Below are positions 9,361 through 18,265 of a DNA stretch of 64,000 nucleotides, one piece after another (position 1 is the stretch's first letter; each line of letters starts with the position of its first letter). This DNA is from Salirhabdus euzebyi (GTDB lineage: Bacteria; Bacillota; Bacilli; Bacillales; Alkalibacillaceae). Where the stretch lies: NCBI RefSeq assembly GCF_014207435.1, contig NZ_JACHGH010000010.1, positions 1 through 64,000 on the forward strand. The letters are read 5' to 3'. The position numbers were made by a program, and so were the translations under genes. The notes under the pieces are model-generated. The model saw nothing but the letters and a program-made list of their open reading frames with translations, had not been told where the DNA came from and did not search any database.

Positions 9361-10230
9361 ATGAAACGTGTGAAAAAGGCTATTATTCCTGCTGCGGGCC
9401 TCGGAACAAGATTTTTACCAGCAACCAAAGCAATGCCGAAAGAAATGCTTCCAATTGTAGATAAGCCTACCATTCAATTTATAGTTGAAGAAGCAATAGA
9501 GTCGGGAATTGAAGATATTATTATTGTGACTGGAAAAGGAAAGCGTTCCATTGAGGATCACTTCGATAGTAACTTTGAGCTTGAAGAAAATCTAATGAAA
9601 AAAGAGAAATACGATTTACTTGAAAAAGTGAAAAAATCATCGCAGGTAGACTTACATTATATTCGTCAAAAGGAGCCACTCGGTCTTGGACATGCCGTTT
9701 GGTGTGCAAGAAAATTCATTGGTGATGAGCCGTTTGGAGTTTTACTCGGTGATGATATTGTACAAGCCGAAACACCAGGTTTACGTCAGCTCATTATGCA
9801 GTACGAGGAGACTGGAGGATCTGTAATAGGTGTTCAAAGGGTAAGTGATGAAGAGACTCATCGTTATGGCATTGTAGATGCTGGAAATAAAGAGGGGCAT
9901 CGTTATGCTGTTAATACTTTAGTAGAAAAACCTGCTCCGGGTACTGCTCCTTCAAACTTAGCAGTAATGGGTAGATATGTATTGACTCCAGAAATATTTA
10001 AGTACTTAAGTATGTTTGAAAAAGGTTCTGGTGGTGAAATTCAATTAACAGATGCAATTGCAAAGCTTAATGAAGAGCAACAAGTATATGCTTATGATTT
10101 TCAGGGTAAACGTTATGATGTTGGTGAAAAACTTGGGTTTATTAAGACTTCTATTGAATTTGCTTTACAAAATGAAGAAATTGGTTCAGAAGTTAGAGCA
10201 ATGCTTGAGGTTCTAGTTAAAAATAATTAA
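9361..10230 (+). CDS. galU: UTP--glucose-1-phosphate uridylyltransferase, copy 1
   Basis: Makes UDP-glucose for glycolipids, teichoic-acid glucosylation and, through Ugd, UDP-glucuronate. 289 residues with the full GalU/GtaB signature: [26 protein letters not shown] at the N-terminus (nucleotide binding), [29 protein letters not shown], the metal-site LLGDDI (about 128), VEKP and [22 protein letters not shown] lies just before the ATG. A second, very similar galU lies at 21318. Next to pgcA and ugd it forms the glucose-6-P to UDP-glucuronate route. Confidence 0.96.
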   Translation: MKRVKKAIIPAAGLGTRFLPATKAMPKEMLPIVDKPTIQFIVEEAIESGIEDIIIVTGKGKRSIEDHFDSNFELEENLMKKEKYDLLEKVKKSSQVDLHYIRQKEPLGLGHAVWCARKFIGDEPFGVLLGDDIVQAETPGLRQLIMQYEETGGSVIGVQRVSDEETHRYGIVDAGNKEGHRYAVNTLVEKPAPGTAPSNLAVMGRYVLTPEIFKYLSMFEKGSGGEIQLTDAIAKLNEEQQVYAYDFQGKRYDVGEKLGFIKTSIEFALQNEEIGSEVRAMLEVLVKNN

Positions 10231-10249
10231 ATGTACAAAGTATAAGTAG

Positions 10250-10280
10250 TGACTTCATCCTTTAGGTGAAGTCATTTTTT
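10250..10280 (+). terminator. Intrinsic terminator after galU copy 1
   Basis: Perfect 8-bp stem TGACTTCA (10250-10257) with TGAAGTCA (10267-10274), then TTTTTT. Confidence 0.85.
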
Positions 10281-10636
10281 ATGTAATAAAAATAAATTGT
10301 TGGTTTTATCAATAATTTGTTAAAATACAATATATTGAACGTTTCCAATCAAAGCAAATTCTTTGCAAAAACCTCATATGCTTAGTTGCGGGATATTTTA
10401 GCGAAATAAGAAGAATAAAATTTATAGGGGAGGTTTTAAAAAGGTGAAACCTCAAGCTGAAATTTATGGAAAGGACTAGACTAAGTGGATAATACCAAGC
10501 CAAAAATGATAACATGGAGAAAATCCTGTATTTTCTAATTATCACATTACGATAATTTATATGGTATAAATATATTGAGATTATAATTGACAAAATTTGT
10601 GGGGTGGGAAGACACCCAATAATAGGAGGAATCCGC
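10281..10636 (+). other. Long pgcA leader/intergenic region, no gene identified
   Basis: About 350 bases between the galU terminator and pgcA with no convincing ORF on either strand. It contains several local hairpins: GCAAA/TTTGC near 10354, GAGGTTT/AAACCTC near 10434-10454, AGAAAAT/ATTTTCT near 10517, and GGGTG/CACCC just upstream of the pgcA ribosome site. Only an 11-codon GTG reading frame follows the GGGGAGG near 10430. It could be a structured 5' leader, but I match it to no known riboswitch class. Confidence 0.3.
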
Positions 10637-12361
10637 ATGTCTTGGCAAGAAAATTATACTAAATGGGACCTTTTTGAAGACCTCGATGCAAAACTACGTG
10701 AACAATTAAATAAAATAAAAGACAATGAAAAATTATTAGAAGAAGCTTTTCATCAGCCGTTAACATTCGGTACTGGTGGAATGCGTGGAGAACTTGGGCC
10801 AGGTACTAACCGTATGAATATATATACTGTCCGTAAAGCAGCAGAAGGACTAGCGAAATACATAGAAAAACAAGGGGAGGAAGCAAAAGAAAAAGGAATA
10901 GTGGTAGCTCATGACTCTCGCCATATGTCACCAGAGTTTTCGTTAGAAACTGCTAAAGTAATGGGAGCACATGGAATTAAGACATATTTGTTTACTTCCT
11001 TACGTCCGACACCAGAGTTGTCTTTTGCTGTTAGACATTTGAATGCTTCTGCTGGAGTAGTTGTTACAGCAAGCCATAACCCACCAGAATATAATGGTTA
11101 TAAAGTATACAATGAAGATGGTGGACAGGCTCCTCCAGCCCAAGCAGAAGAAATAGTTAAATTAGTTAATGAAGTAGAGAATGAACTATTAATTGAAGTG
11201 GCTTCCAAAGAAGATTTAGAGCAAAAAGGTCTTTTAAAGTGGATTGATACAGAAGTAGACAAGGCATACATGGATGCTTTAAACACAATTTCTTTAAATC
11301 CTACTGTAATAAAAGAACAAGCAGAAAATATTAATATTGTTTTTACGCCCCTACATGGAACTTCTTATGATTTGGTTAAGAATGGGTTAGAAGAGTTTGG
11401 GTTTAAAAATGTGACGATTGTAGAAGAGCAAGCAAAACCAGATCCAGAATTCTCAACAGTTGCATCACCAAATCCAGAGGAACACCAAGCCTTTACGTTG
11501 GCAATTGAGTATGGGAAAAAAGTGGATGCAGACCTACTTATAGGAACTGATCCAGATGCAGACAGATTAGGAGTTGCCGTTAAAACACCATCAGGGGACT
11601 ACACGGTTTTAACAGGTAATCAGCTAGGAACTTTACTACTTGATTACATATTATCAAACACACAAAGTCTCCCAGACAATGGGCTTATGATTAAAACGAT
11701 TGTTACTTCAGAATTTGGACAAGCAGTTGCGTCTCATTATGGGATTAGTACATTAGATACATTAACTGGTTTTAAATTTATCGGGGAAAAAATTCGTGAA
11801 TACGAGCAAACCGGGGAATATAAATTCTTATTTGGATATGAAGAAAGTTATGGTTATTTAATTAAGGACTTTGCTCGTGACAAAGACGCAGTACAAGCTG
11901 CACTACTTTCCTGCGAAATGGGGGCTTATTGGAAGTCAAAAGGCAAGACGCTTTTAGAGGCCTTAGATGATCTCTATGAAAGGCATGGATATTATTTAGA
12001 GGATCTTCATTCCATCACATTAAAAGGGATTGAAGGAACAGAGAAGATCAAAAATATTATGGAAAACTTCCGTGAAGAACCACTCCAAAATGTTGAAGAT
12101 CTTCAAGTTATTGCAATGGAAGATTATAAAAGTGGAACAAGAACGTATTTGGGTAACAATAAAACAGAAGTGATTAAACTTCCAAAATCAGACGTGATTA
12201 AGTTTAAGTTATCTGATAATTGCTGGTGCTGTCTTCGTCCATCTGGTACAGAACCAAAAATTAAATTTTATTTTGGAGTCAAAGGTGAAACAATACAAGC
12301 TTCTAAAGATAGATTAAATCAACTTAAAAAAGCAGTAATAGAAAGAATAAACAAAATTTAA
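10637..12361 (+). CDS. pgcA: Phosphoglucomutase (alpha-D-phosphohexomutase family)
   Basis: Interconverts glucose-6-P and glucose-1-P, feeding GalU and RmlA. 574 residues, the usual length of Bacillus PgcA. Visible motifs: GTGGMRGELGPGTNRMN near the N-terminus, the phosphoserine loop TASHNPPEYNGYKVYN (about 145-160), the Mg-binding TDPDADRLG (about 305-313), FGYEESYGYL (about 400) and the phosphate-binding RPSGTEPKIKFY at the C-terminus. The ATG at 10637 is set by AGGAGG eight bases upstream; a GTG 33 bases earlier is ignored. Terminators on both sides make it a single-gene unit. Confidence 0.95.
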   Translation: MSWQENYTKWDLFEDLDAKLREQLNKIKDNEKLLEEAFHQPLTFGTGGMRGELGPGTNRMNIYTVRKAAEGLAKYIEKQGEEAKEKGIVVAHDSRHMSPEFSLETAKVMGAHGIKTYLFTSLRPTPELSFAVRHLNASAGVVVTASHNPPEYNGYKVYNEDGGQAPPAQAEEIVKLVNEVENELLIEVASKEDLEQKGLLKWIDTEVDKAYMDALNTISLNPTVIKEQAENINIVFTPLHGTSYDLVKNGLEEFGFKNVTIVEEQAKPDPEFSTVASPNPEEHQAFTLAIEYGKKVDADLLIGTDPDADRLGVAVKTPSGDYTVLTGNQLGTLLLDYILSNTQSLPDNGLMIKTIVTSEFGQAVASHYGISTLDTLTGFKFIGEKIREYEQTGEYKFLFGYEESYGYLIKDFARDKDAVQAALLSCEMGAYWKSKGKTLLEALDDLYERHGYYLEDLHSITLKGIEGTEKIKNIMENFREEPLQNVEDLQVIAMEDYKSGTRTYLGNNKTEVIKLPKSDVIKFKLSDNCWCCLRPSGTEPKIKFYFGVKGETIQASKDRLNQLKKAVIERINKI

Positions 12362-12372
12362 ACAAGCTAAGA

Positions 12373-12411
12373 CAACCAGATACCTTTTAGAAAGTAATCT
12401 GGTTGCTTTGT
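12373..12411 (+). terminator. Intrinsic terminator after pgcA
   Basis: CAACCAGAT (12373-12381) pairs perfectly with ATCTGGTTG (12397-12405); the T-rich tail is CTTTGT. Confidence 0.7.
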
Positions 12412-12527
12412 CATAACTTAAAGTTATTAAAAACGAATCGGCACTTTTGTCACTGTTATTTAATAGTGATTTAATTCCTAAGAATTCAAATATAATTTTT
12501 AGATAAAAACAGGGATGTGTAAAATAG

Positions 12528-13694
12528 ATGAAAATTGCAGTTGCTGGCACTGGATATGTTGGACTCTCAAATGCTGTATTACTTGCCCAACATTGTAAAG
12601 TAGTCGCACTTGATATTGTCCAAGAAAAAGTAGATATGATTAATAGAAAAGAATCACCAATAGTTGATAAAGAAATTGAACAGTTTCTCTCAATGAAAAA
12701 GTTAAATCTTGTTGCTACTACCGATAAATATGAAGCTTATCACGATGCAGATTTTGTTATTATTGCAACTCCAACTGACTATGATCCTGAGCAAAATTAT
12801 TTTAATACAAGGTCTGTGGAAAATGTAGTTGAATCAGTATTAGAATTTAACCAAAATGCTGTTATGGTCATCAAGTCAACAGTCCCAGTTGGCTACACAA
12901 AAGAAATTAAAGCAAAATATGAAACGGATAATATTATATTTTCTCCTGAGTTCTTAAGAGAGGGGAAAGCGTTATATGACAATTTGCACCCTTCTAGAAT
13001 AATTGTTGGGGAAAAATCAGAGCGTGCAGAAAAATTTGCAGCCTTGCTACTAGAAGGAGCAGTAAAAAAAGAAGTTCCGATTCTATTTACTGATTCGACG
13101 GAAGCGGAAGCAGTTAAGTTATTTTCTAATACGTATCTTGCTCTTAGGGTTGCTTATTTTAATGAACTTGATTCCTATGCTGAGTTGAAAGGTTTAAATG
13201 CGAAACAAATCATAGAAGGTGTTGGATTAGATCCAAGAATAGGTAGTCATTACAATAATCCTTCATTTGGTTACGGTGGTTATTGTTTACCTAAAGACAC
13301 AAAGCAACTAAAAGCAAACTATGAGGATGTACCGAATAATCTTATAAGCGCAATTGTTGATGCAAACAAAACAAGAAAAGACTTTATTGCATCCCAAATC
13401 ATCAAGAAGAACCCTAAAGTAGTAGGTATTTACCGATTAACTATGAAAACAGATTCTGATAACTTTAGATCTTCAGCTATACAAGGAATAATGAAAAGAA
13501 TAAAAGGGGAAGGTATTGAGGTTGTCATTTATGAACCTGTATTAAGAGAAGAAACGTTCTATAACTCGAAAGTAATTAGAAATTTAGCTGAGTTTAAACG
13601 GTTATCTGATGTTATTGTATCCAATCGATTAGCTGAAGAATTAGAGGATGTAAAAGATAAAGTTTATACAAGAGATTTGTTTAAAAGAGATTAG
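12528..13694 (+). CDS. ugd: UDP-glucose 6-dehydrogenase (short, Ugd type)
   Basis: Oxidises UDP-glucose to UDP-glucuronate with two NAD+. 388 residues, the length of the enterobacterial-type Ugd rather than the longer TuaD form. N-terminal Rossmann [23 protein letters not shown] (about 83-90), KSTVPVGYT (about 112-120), [20 protein letters not shown] (substrate contact), [19 protein letters not shown], and the catalytic-cysteine segment [19 protein letters not shown] (Cys about 258). It provides uronic acid for an acidic polymer. Flanked by terminators. Confidence 0.94.
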   Translation: MKIAVAGTGYVGLSNAVLLAQHCKVVALDIVQEKVDMINRKESPIVDKEIEQFLSMKKLNLVATTDKYEAYHDADFVIIATPTDYDPEQNYFNTRSVENVVESVLEFNQNAVMVIKSTVPVGYTKEIKAKYETDNIIFSPEFLREGKALYDNLHPSRIIVGEKSERAEKFAALLLEGAVKKEVPILFTDSTEAEAVKLFSNTYLALRVAYFNELDSYAELKGLNAKQIIEGVGLDPRIGSHYNNPSFGYGGYCLPKDTKQLKANYEDVPNNLISAIVDANKTRKDFIASQIIKKNPKVVGIYRLTMKTDSDNFRSSAIQGIMKRIKGEGIEVVIYEPVLREETFYNSKVIRNLAEFKRLSDVIVSNRLAEELEDVKDKVYTRDLFKRD

Positions 13695-13700
13695 ATTAGT

Positions 13701-13738
13701 TAAAAAGGTGATTGCATTTATGCAATCACCTTTTTAAC
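13701..13738. terminator. Strong palindromic terminator after ugd
   Basis: TAAAAAGGTGATTGCAT and its complement form a nearly perfect stem of about 17 bp with A and T tracts on the two sides, so it could work in both directions. It ends the ugd transcript. Confidence 0.9.
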
Positions 13739-13770
13739 TTAGATAGTAGCAATCCTACTAAAAAGGTATT

Positions 13771-13799
13771 TTACTATAAATTTAAAAAAGTGATATAAT
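13771..13799 (+). promoter_or_regulatory. Putative extended -10 promoter for the 13927/14231 pair
   Basis: TGATATAAT (13791-13799) is a TGn-TATAAT extended -10; a poor TTACTA -35 lies 17 bases upstream. The leader to the ATG at 13927 is about 120 bases. Confidence 0.5.
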
Positions 13800-13926
13800 T
13801 ACCTGTAGGAAACGGACAAACGTATATTATATAATAACGGAGTTAAGAGAAACTTTTAATAATGTTAATAGTTTGTAAATTTAGAAATTCTAGTAATTAT
13901 ATTATTAATATGCAGGGGGAAAAAAC

Positions 13927-14247
13927 ATGACTTTTAACGAAATAATGGCATTAATAATGCCTTCTATAATTGCTTTGCTATTTTATTCTAAAGTTAACAA
14001 AAAAAATATGTCTATGTTTGAAATAGTTAGTAATTTAGTTTTATTTATGTTGATTACTAATTCTATATGTTATGCTATATTAATTTATCTGCAAACCTCA
14101 CCAATCATTTTCAGTATATCATTTACTTTGAAGTATAGTGTTATGGCCACTTTCATTGCAGTTGTAGTTGCGATTTTATACAGATTTATTGAGTTAAATA
14201 TAAAAATAAATATTAAAGTGGAGTCAATAAATGAAAAGAAAGATTAG
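13927..14247 (+). CDS. Small membrane protein of unknown function
   Basis: 106 residues with three hydrophobic segments (about 5-22, 33-57 and 68-85) and a short charged tail ending NEKKD. I do not recognise the family. GCAGGGGGAAAAAAC precedes the ATG. Its last 17 bases overlap the start of the sulfatase-fold transferase gene, so the two are almost certainly co-translated, and a role as a partner of that membrane enzyme is a reasonable inference. Confidence 0.7.
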   Translation: MTFNEIMALIMPSIIALLFYSKVNKKNMSMFEIVSNLVLFMLITNSICYAILIYLQTSPIIFSISFTLKYSVMATFIAVVVAILYRFIELNIKINIKVESINEKKD

Positions 14248-15796
14248 TTTGATTATTAGTGTGATAACTTTTTTAGTTTTAATTACAAGTGCAGTTGTTA
14301 TTGCTTTTATAAAATATATTGTTGATAATTTCGCAGATTCATCTATTGATGAAATGATTTTTTATATGATAAGTGGTATGAACGGGGCTGCCAGTGATGT
14401 ATTTATTACTGGTATTAAAACAAGTATCGTTCCCTTTTTACTGATTTTGATCCTTTTGCTTCTCCCAATTATTCGTTTAAAGAAAAGAAAAAATGTTATC
14501 GAAATAAAGTTTAGAAATAAAAAATTCGAGATTCATTTTTTTCCTATTAAATTCCTTTATAAATATAGATTGATTTATGCATGTATTCTTTTATTTGTAT
14601 CATTACTGACTAGTTACAAAATATTAGGAGTAGACAATTATATCAACCGGCTAAACGAATACTCAACTTTGATGGATGATTATTATGTGAGTGGTACCGA
14701 TGTATCCATAACTTTTCCAAACGAAAAAAGAAATTTGATTATTTTATATTTAGAATCAGTAGAAAATTCGTTAATAGATAAAGATAACGGTGGAGGCTGG
14801 GAATATTCAGTCATCCCGGAATTAGAAAATATTGCACAGAATAATTTGAATTTCTCTAATTCAGATAAGATTGGCGGAGCACATCCTATTACTGGAACTA
14901 CATGGACTGTAGGAGCTTTAGTTGCTACAACATCTGGAATACCACTAAAGATCCCTATAAATGGAAACGAATATACATCATCTGAAAATTTCCTAGCTGG
15001 TGCCTATACTTTGGGGGACGTTTTAAAAAACGAAGGGTATAATTTAGAGCTTATGTTTGGTTCAGATGCTAACTTTGGTGGACGTAAAAATTACTATACC
15101 TATCATGGAGATTATAAAATTTTTGATGTTAATACAGCAATTCAAGAAGGAAAGATGCTTGAAAGTGAACAAGTGTGGTGGGGATTTGACGACTCTCATT
15201 TGTTTGAATGGGCTAAAGAGGAAATAATTTCCTTGGCAAGTTCTGATGAACCTTTTAACTTTACTTTTTTAACAGCAAACACCCATTTCCCTAATGGCTA
15301 TTTAGAGAGCTCGGCGGAAACCAAATTTGAGAGTCAGTATGAAAATGTATTTGCACACTCATCAAAACAAGTAGATGAATTTGTGAAGTGGTTTGAAGAA
15401 CAGGATTTTTATAATAACACTACCTTAGTTATATTAGGGGATCACCTTAGTATGCAGACTGAATTTTTTTCCTCAAATATTTATGAGGGATACAGTAGAA
15501 CAATGTATAATGCATTTATAAATTCTTCCATTGAACCGGTAAATGCAAAAAACAGAACATTTTCTTCATTGGATTTCTATCCAACTATATTAGGAAGTAT
15601 AGGGGTAGAAATTGAGGGTAATCGTTTGGGTTTAGGTACAAACCTTTTTTCAGAAAGAGAAACCTTGGTAGAGGAGTTAGGGTTTAGTTTTGTAAACTCT
15701 GAGCTTTCTAAAAACTCAAGCTTTTATAACCGTAATATATTACAAGGAGATTATTTAGACTTATTGAAAAAAGCAGAACAAGGAAATCAGGAGTAA
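14231..15796 (+). CDS. Membrane-anchored sulfatase-fold phosphoglycerol transferase-like protein
   Basis: 521 residues. The first about 140 contain three or four membrane helices; the rest is an extracytoplasmic alkaline-phosphatase/sulfatase domain as in LtaS and MdoB (OpgB). Visible active-site elements: LIILYLESVENS (metal-binding Glu), the nucleophile region GGAHPITGTTWTVGALVATTSG (Thr of GTTWT), FTFLTANTHFPNG and the metal-binding LGDHLSMQ. The GTTWT form resembles MdoB-type enzymes more than classical LtaS. It probably adds glycerol phosphate, or a related phospho-group, to a surface polymer; which polymer is not shown. Coupled to the small membrane protein upstream. Confidence 0.82.
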   Translation: MKRKISLIISVITFLVLITSAVVIAFIKYIVDNFADSSIDEMIFYMISGMNGAASDVFITGIKTSIVPFLLILILLLLPIIRLKKRKNVIEIKFRNKKFEIHFFPIKFLYKYRLIYACILLFVSLLTSYKILGVDNYINRLNEYSTLMDDYYVSGTDVSITFPNEKRNLIILYLESVENSLIDKDNGGGWEYSVIPELENIAQNNLNFSNSDKIGGAHPITGTTWTVGALVATTSGIPLKIPINGNEYTSSENFLAGAYTLGDVLKNEGYNLELMFGSDANFGGRKNYYTYHGDYKIFDVNTAIQEGKMLESEQVWWGFDDSHLFEWAKEEIISLASSDEPFNFTFLTANTHFPNGYLESSAETKFESQYENVFAHSSKQVDEFVKWFEEQDFYNNTTLVILGDHLSMQTEFFSSNIYEGYSRTMYNAFINSSIEPVNAKNRTFSSLDFYPTILGSIGVEIEGNRLGLGTNLFSERETLVEELGFSFVNSELSKNSSFYNRNILQGDYLDLLKKAEQGNQE

Positions 15797-15836
15797 TTTA
15801 AAGGATAAAATTTAATTAGTAGAAGTGTTTAAGAAG

Positions 15837-15880
15837 AGACAATCAATCAAGTATATTAATTGATTGATTGTCTTTTTTAT
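15837..15880 (+). terminator. Intrinsic terminator after the phosphoglycerol transferase gene
   Basis: A 14-bp perfect stem AGACAATCAATCAA (15837-15850) with TTGATTGATTGTCT (15860-15873), then a T-rich tail. Confidence 0.9.
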
Positions 15881-15949
15881 TCTTTTCAGATTCTCTCTAT
15901 TAACTTCTTTTACTATGATAGAGCTAATAAATAAAAAGGAATGATAAAA

Positions 15950-16996
15950 ATGAAGAGAAACATATTTTATATGCTGTCAATTCTATTTTTATTTACAGCC
16001 TGTTCGGAAGATGCTTCTAAACAACAAGACAGTATCTTCTCAATTTACGGTATTAATCTAGGAGACACAATGGATACAGTAGTCGAAAAAGTTGGATTAC
16101 CAGATGATAAAGAAGGTAGCCCTCAATATGACCAGGAAGATGTTCCTCCTGAATACCAAGACAGAGGCGAGTTCTGGATTTATGAATATGATGATTTCGA
16201 TATCGTGTTTGAGGATAATAGAGTTATTACCTTAGCTGCAAGTGGGGATGAATTTCAAACCGATAAGGGAATTGGAATGTATTTTACACAACATGAAGTC
16301 GAAGAAAGTTATAAGAAATACCCTATTTACACAAGGGATAATGAGGAATATTACATAGAAGTTGGCGACAATTGGTTAGTGTTAGTACGTGATTATATGA
16401 TCTATTATGGGGATCCATTTTTGCTAGAAACTGTTGGGCGAAGCTATGCGGATGTAGCGGATGAATTAACGTTAGTATCTGAGGGGAAAAGTTTATTTTC
16501 GTTTCAAAGTGATAACGACCAATCAAACAGATCAGAAACACCGACTCTATCACACGCTCCTAACATGAGTTTATATACGCAACCAAACGGTCCTTTTGAC
16601 TTGTATGCCGCTGTTCATCAAAAAAACACACTAAAAACATTATCTGCAGGAAAAGTTCCTTATCTTCCCGTTACAATAGGGACAAAACGACAAGATATTG
16701 AAAGACAATGGGGAATGCCCTATCACGATTTCTGGGTATGGGAAGCTAATTATCCTTCTTATTTTAATATCGCCTTTGAATATGATGAAACTGATAGAGT
16801 TTCGGGGATTATCATTGAAAACCAAACGGACGGATTAACTCAAGAGAAGGTTATGGATTTATTTGGCCAACCAGATTCTGCTGAATGGGGAGCATTGTGG
16901 GAGCTTACCTATAACCTTGGAGAATATAGGTTAATCATCTACTTTGATTATGATGATTTAGATGAGCCTGTTATGAATTTTATTATAACAAAATAA
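15950..16996 (+). CDS. Lipoprotein with repeated SmpA/BamE-like motifs, unknown function
   Basis: 348 residues. The signal peptide ends in a lipobox, FLFTAC, with the acylated Cys near residue 18. Two similar blocks are visible: INLGDTMDTVVEKVGLPDD near 30-48 and VTIGTKRQDIERQWGMPYHD near 240-259; a shorter EKVMDLFGQPD follows near 300. The G(D)T-x-x-x-V-x-x-x-x-G-x-P pattern is that of SmpA/OmlA-like modules, found in Firmicute lipoproteins of unknown role. The ATG at 15950 is preferred over 15941 because AAGGA (15936-15940) would directly abut the latter. A monocistron. Confidence 0.75.
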   Translation: MKRNIFYMLSILFLFTACSEDASKQQDSIFSIYGINLGDTMDTVVEKVGLPDDKEGSPQYDQEDVPPEYQDRGEFWIYEYDDFDIVFEDNRVITLAASGDEFQTDKGIGMYFTQHEVEESYKKYPIYTRDNEEYYIEVGDNWLVLVRDYMIYYGDPFLLETVGRSYADVADELTLVSEGKSLFSFQSDNDQSNRSETPTLSHAPNMSLYTQPNGPFDLYAAVHQKNTLKTLSAGKVPYLPVTIGTKRQDIERQWGMPYHDFWVWEANYPSYFNIAFEYDETDRVSGIIIENQTDGLTQEKVMDLFGQPDSAEWGALWELTYNLGEYRLIIYFDYDDLDEPVMNFIITK

Positions 16997-17001
16997 ATAG
17001 C

Positions 17002-17041
17002 AAATGCTGCTGTTCTAACTAGAACAGCGGCATTTTTTTTA
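17002..17041 (+). terminator. Intrinsic terminator
   Basis: AAATGCTGCTGTTCT (17002-17016) pairs with AGAACAGCGGCATTT (17021-17035) apart from one G-T pair; eight T residues follow the C at 17031. Confidence 0.92.
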
Positions 17042-17171
17042 TGATTTTTAATTAAAACTAAAAATACTAATTTTAAAACTAGTATTCTCTAAAAACATCC
17101 GGTGATCTAGTATATTCCTCTATTAGTTTGTTAACACTATAAGTGAAATCAACAAGGAAGGGGAGTTTTTC

Positions 17172-17816
17172 TTGAGATTTACATATATTTACTTTATACT
17201 TGTAATATTATTTTTAGTTGGATGCGGTATAGAAACCACTATGGAAGAAGTAGAAGCTTCTTCAATAAAAACAAATCCAATATCGGAGCGTAAAACAAAT
17301 ATAGAGAAACGTTCTGCTATAACACCAACAGCATCTGCTTTAAATAATTCTGTTAAACTACTAAATGACATAATAGATTTAGAAAAGAGAATAGTCGACC
17401 CCCAAACTAACGAGGAAAATAACGAACTTTTTAATAAAAAAAATGATTTAAAAATTTCTATCATAACTGAAAATATTAATATTGGTATGAAACAAACGGA
17501 AATAATTCATTTGCTCGGTACTCCTAATGTTATTGGAATTAGTCCAATGAACGGGCAAGAAGTCTGGCGTTATGATTTTGTCAATGTAGAAGGCTATGTG
17601 TTCCATGAAAATGAACATTTTCAGGAGATGGGGATAGTCGATACTGTTGACATAGATGGTTTAAAGAGAGACAAGCTTTCTATGCAGCTATTCCTGAATT
17701 GGAAGGGTAATACCCTTTCACACATTGTCAACTATGACAAGCACGAAGAAGACATTAGAGAATATCGTGTATTCGAGAATAAAGAAGTGCGTGAAGTTAT
17801 CCTTTCCCAAATGTGA
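17172..17816 (+). CDS. SmpA-like lipoprotein, unknown function
   Basis: 214 residues from a TTG start preceded by AAGGAAGGGGAG. The signal peptide carries a lipobox, FLVGC (Cys about 18). A Ser/Thr/Asn-rich linker follows, then one SmpA-like motif, NIGMKQTEIIHLLGTPNVIG (about 98-117), and a beta-rich C-terminal part with WRYDFVNVEGYVFHE. It shares this motif with the larger lipoprotein just upstream, and the two may act at the same outer-surface site. No catalytic residues recognised. Confidence 0.72.
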   Translation: MRFTYIYFILVILFLVGCGIETTMEEVEASSIKTNPISERKTNIEKRSAITPTASALNNSVKLLNDIIDLEKRIVDPQTNEENNELFNKKNDLKISIITENINIGMKQTEIIHLLGTPNVIGISPMNGQEVWRYDFVNVEGYVFHENEHFQEMGIVDTVDIDGLKRDKLSMQLFLNWKGNTLSHIVNYDKHEEDIREYRVFENKEVREVILSQM

Positions 17817-17882
17817 GTGTGACGTTTATTTATGACTATCGTCTAATGTGATGGAGGAAATGATTTTTGAAAGAGTGATTAA

Positions 17883-18053
17883 ATGTATAATGGCAAGAAC
17901 AGTGAGGAATTAAAGGCTTTATTAGTAAATGCTTTTGAAAAAGGTAATGAGCAAACAGTTCAATTAGATGAAATGATGACTCAGTTAAAAAATGACCTTA
18001 GAGGTATTTTATACAAAGATGTTAAAAGAGCAAAAATTAGAAAGAATGCTTAA
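17883..18053 (+). CDS. Small soluble protein, 56 residues
   Basis: ATG to TAA encodes 56 residues beginning MYNGKNSEELKALLVNAFEK and ending in a basic KRAKIRKNA tail, predicted helical with a Glu/Gln/Met-rich middle. An in-frame stop lies directly before the ATG, so the start is fixed. The Shine-Dalgarno is weak (AAGAGTG); a better GGAGG lies 26 bases upstream. A terminator begins 14 bases after the stop, which supports a real short gene in the lipoprotein transcript. Function unknown. Confidence 0.6.
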   Translation: MYNGKNSEELKALLVNAFEKGNEQTVQLDEMMTQLKNDLRGILYKDVKRAKIRKNA

Positions 18054-18066
18054 GTTTAAAAATATG

Positions 18067-18107
18067 TAACCAACTGGAAATTTTATTACTTCCAGTTGGT
18101 TATTTTT
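18067..18107 (+). terminator. Intrinsic terminator
   Basis: Perfect 13-bp stem TAACCAACTGGAA (18067-18079) with TTCCAGTTGGTTA (18090-18102), then TTTTT. Confidence 0.9.
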
Positions 18108-18179
18108 ATGTTATATTAGTATATGTATATTCAGAAAAGTTACAAAAAACGACATTTTTATTATGTCATTTCCTTTTAT

Positions 18180-18223
18180 ATGTAAAATTACATAACTACT
18201 AAATTATTTTTCTGTGTTATAAT
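18180..18223 (+). promoter_or_regulatory. Extended -10 promoter and inverted-repeat operator of the exopolysaccharide operon
   Basis: TGTTATAAT (18215-18223) is an extended -10 lying 43 bases before the chain-length regulator gene. No good -35 is visible. Instead, the inverted repeat ATGTAA-AA-TTACAT (18180-18193) sits about where RNA polymerase or a regulator would bind. A second small dyad, GACAT/ATGTC, lies at about 18151-18167. The repeat is a candidate operator; no known consensus is matched with confidence. Confidence 0.45.
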
Positions 18224-18265
18224 CACTTTTGAACTTATTGGCTTTAAATCATTGGAGGTGCAATC

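Noticed and set aside
10309-10638. 109-codon minus-strand frame in the pgcA leader
   Set aside because: Low-complexity Ile/Tyr-rich translation, no ribosome site, and it covers the hairpins and the ribosome site of pgcA.
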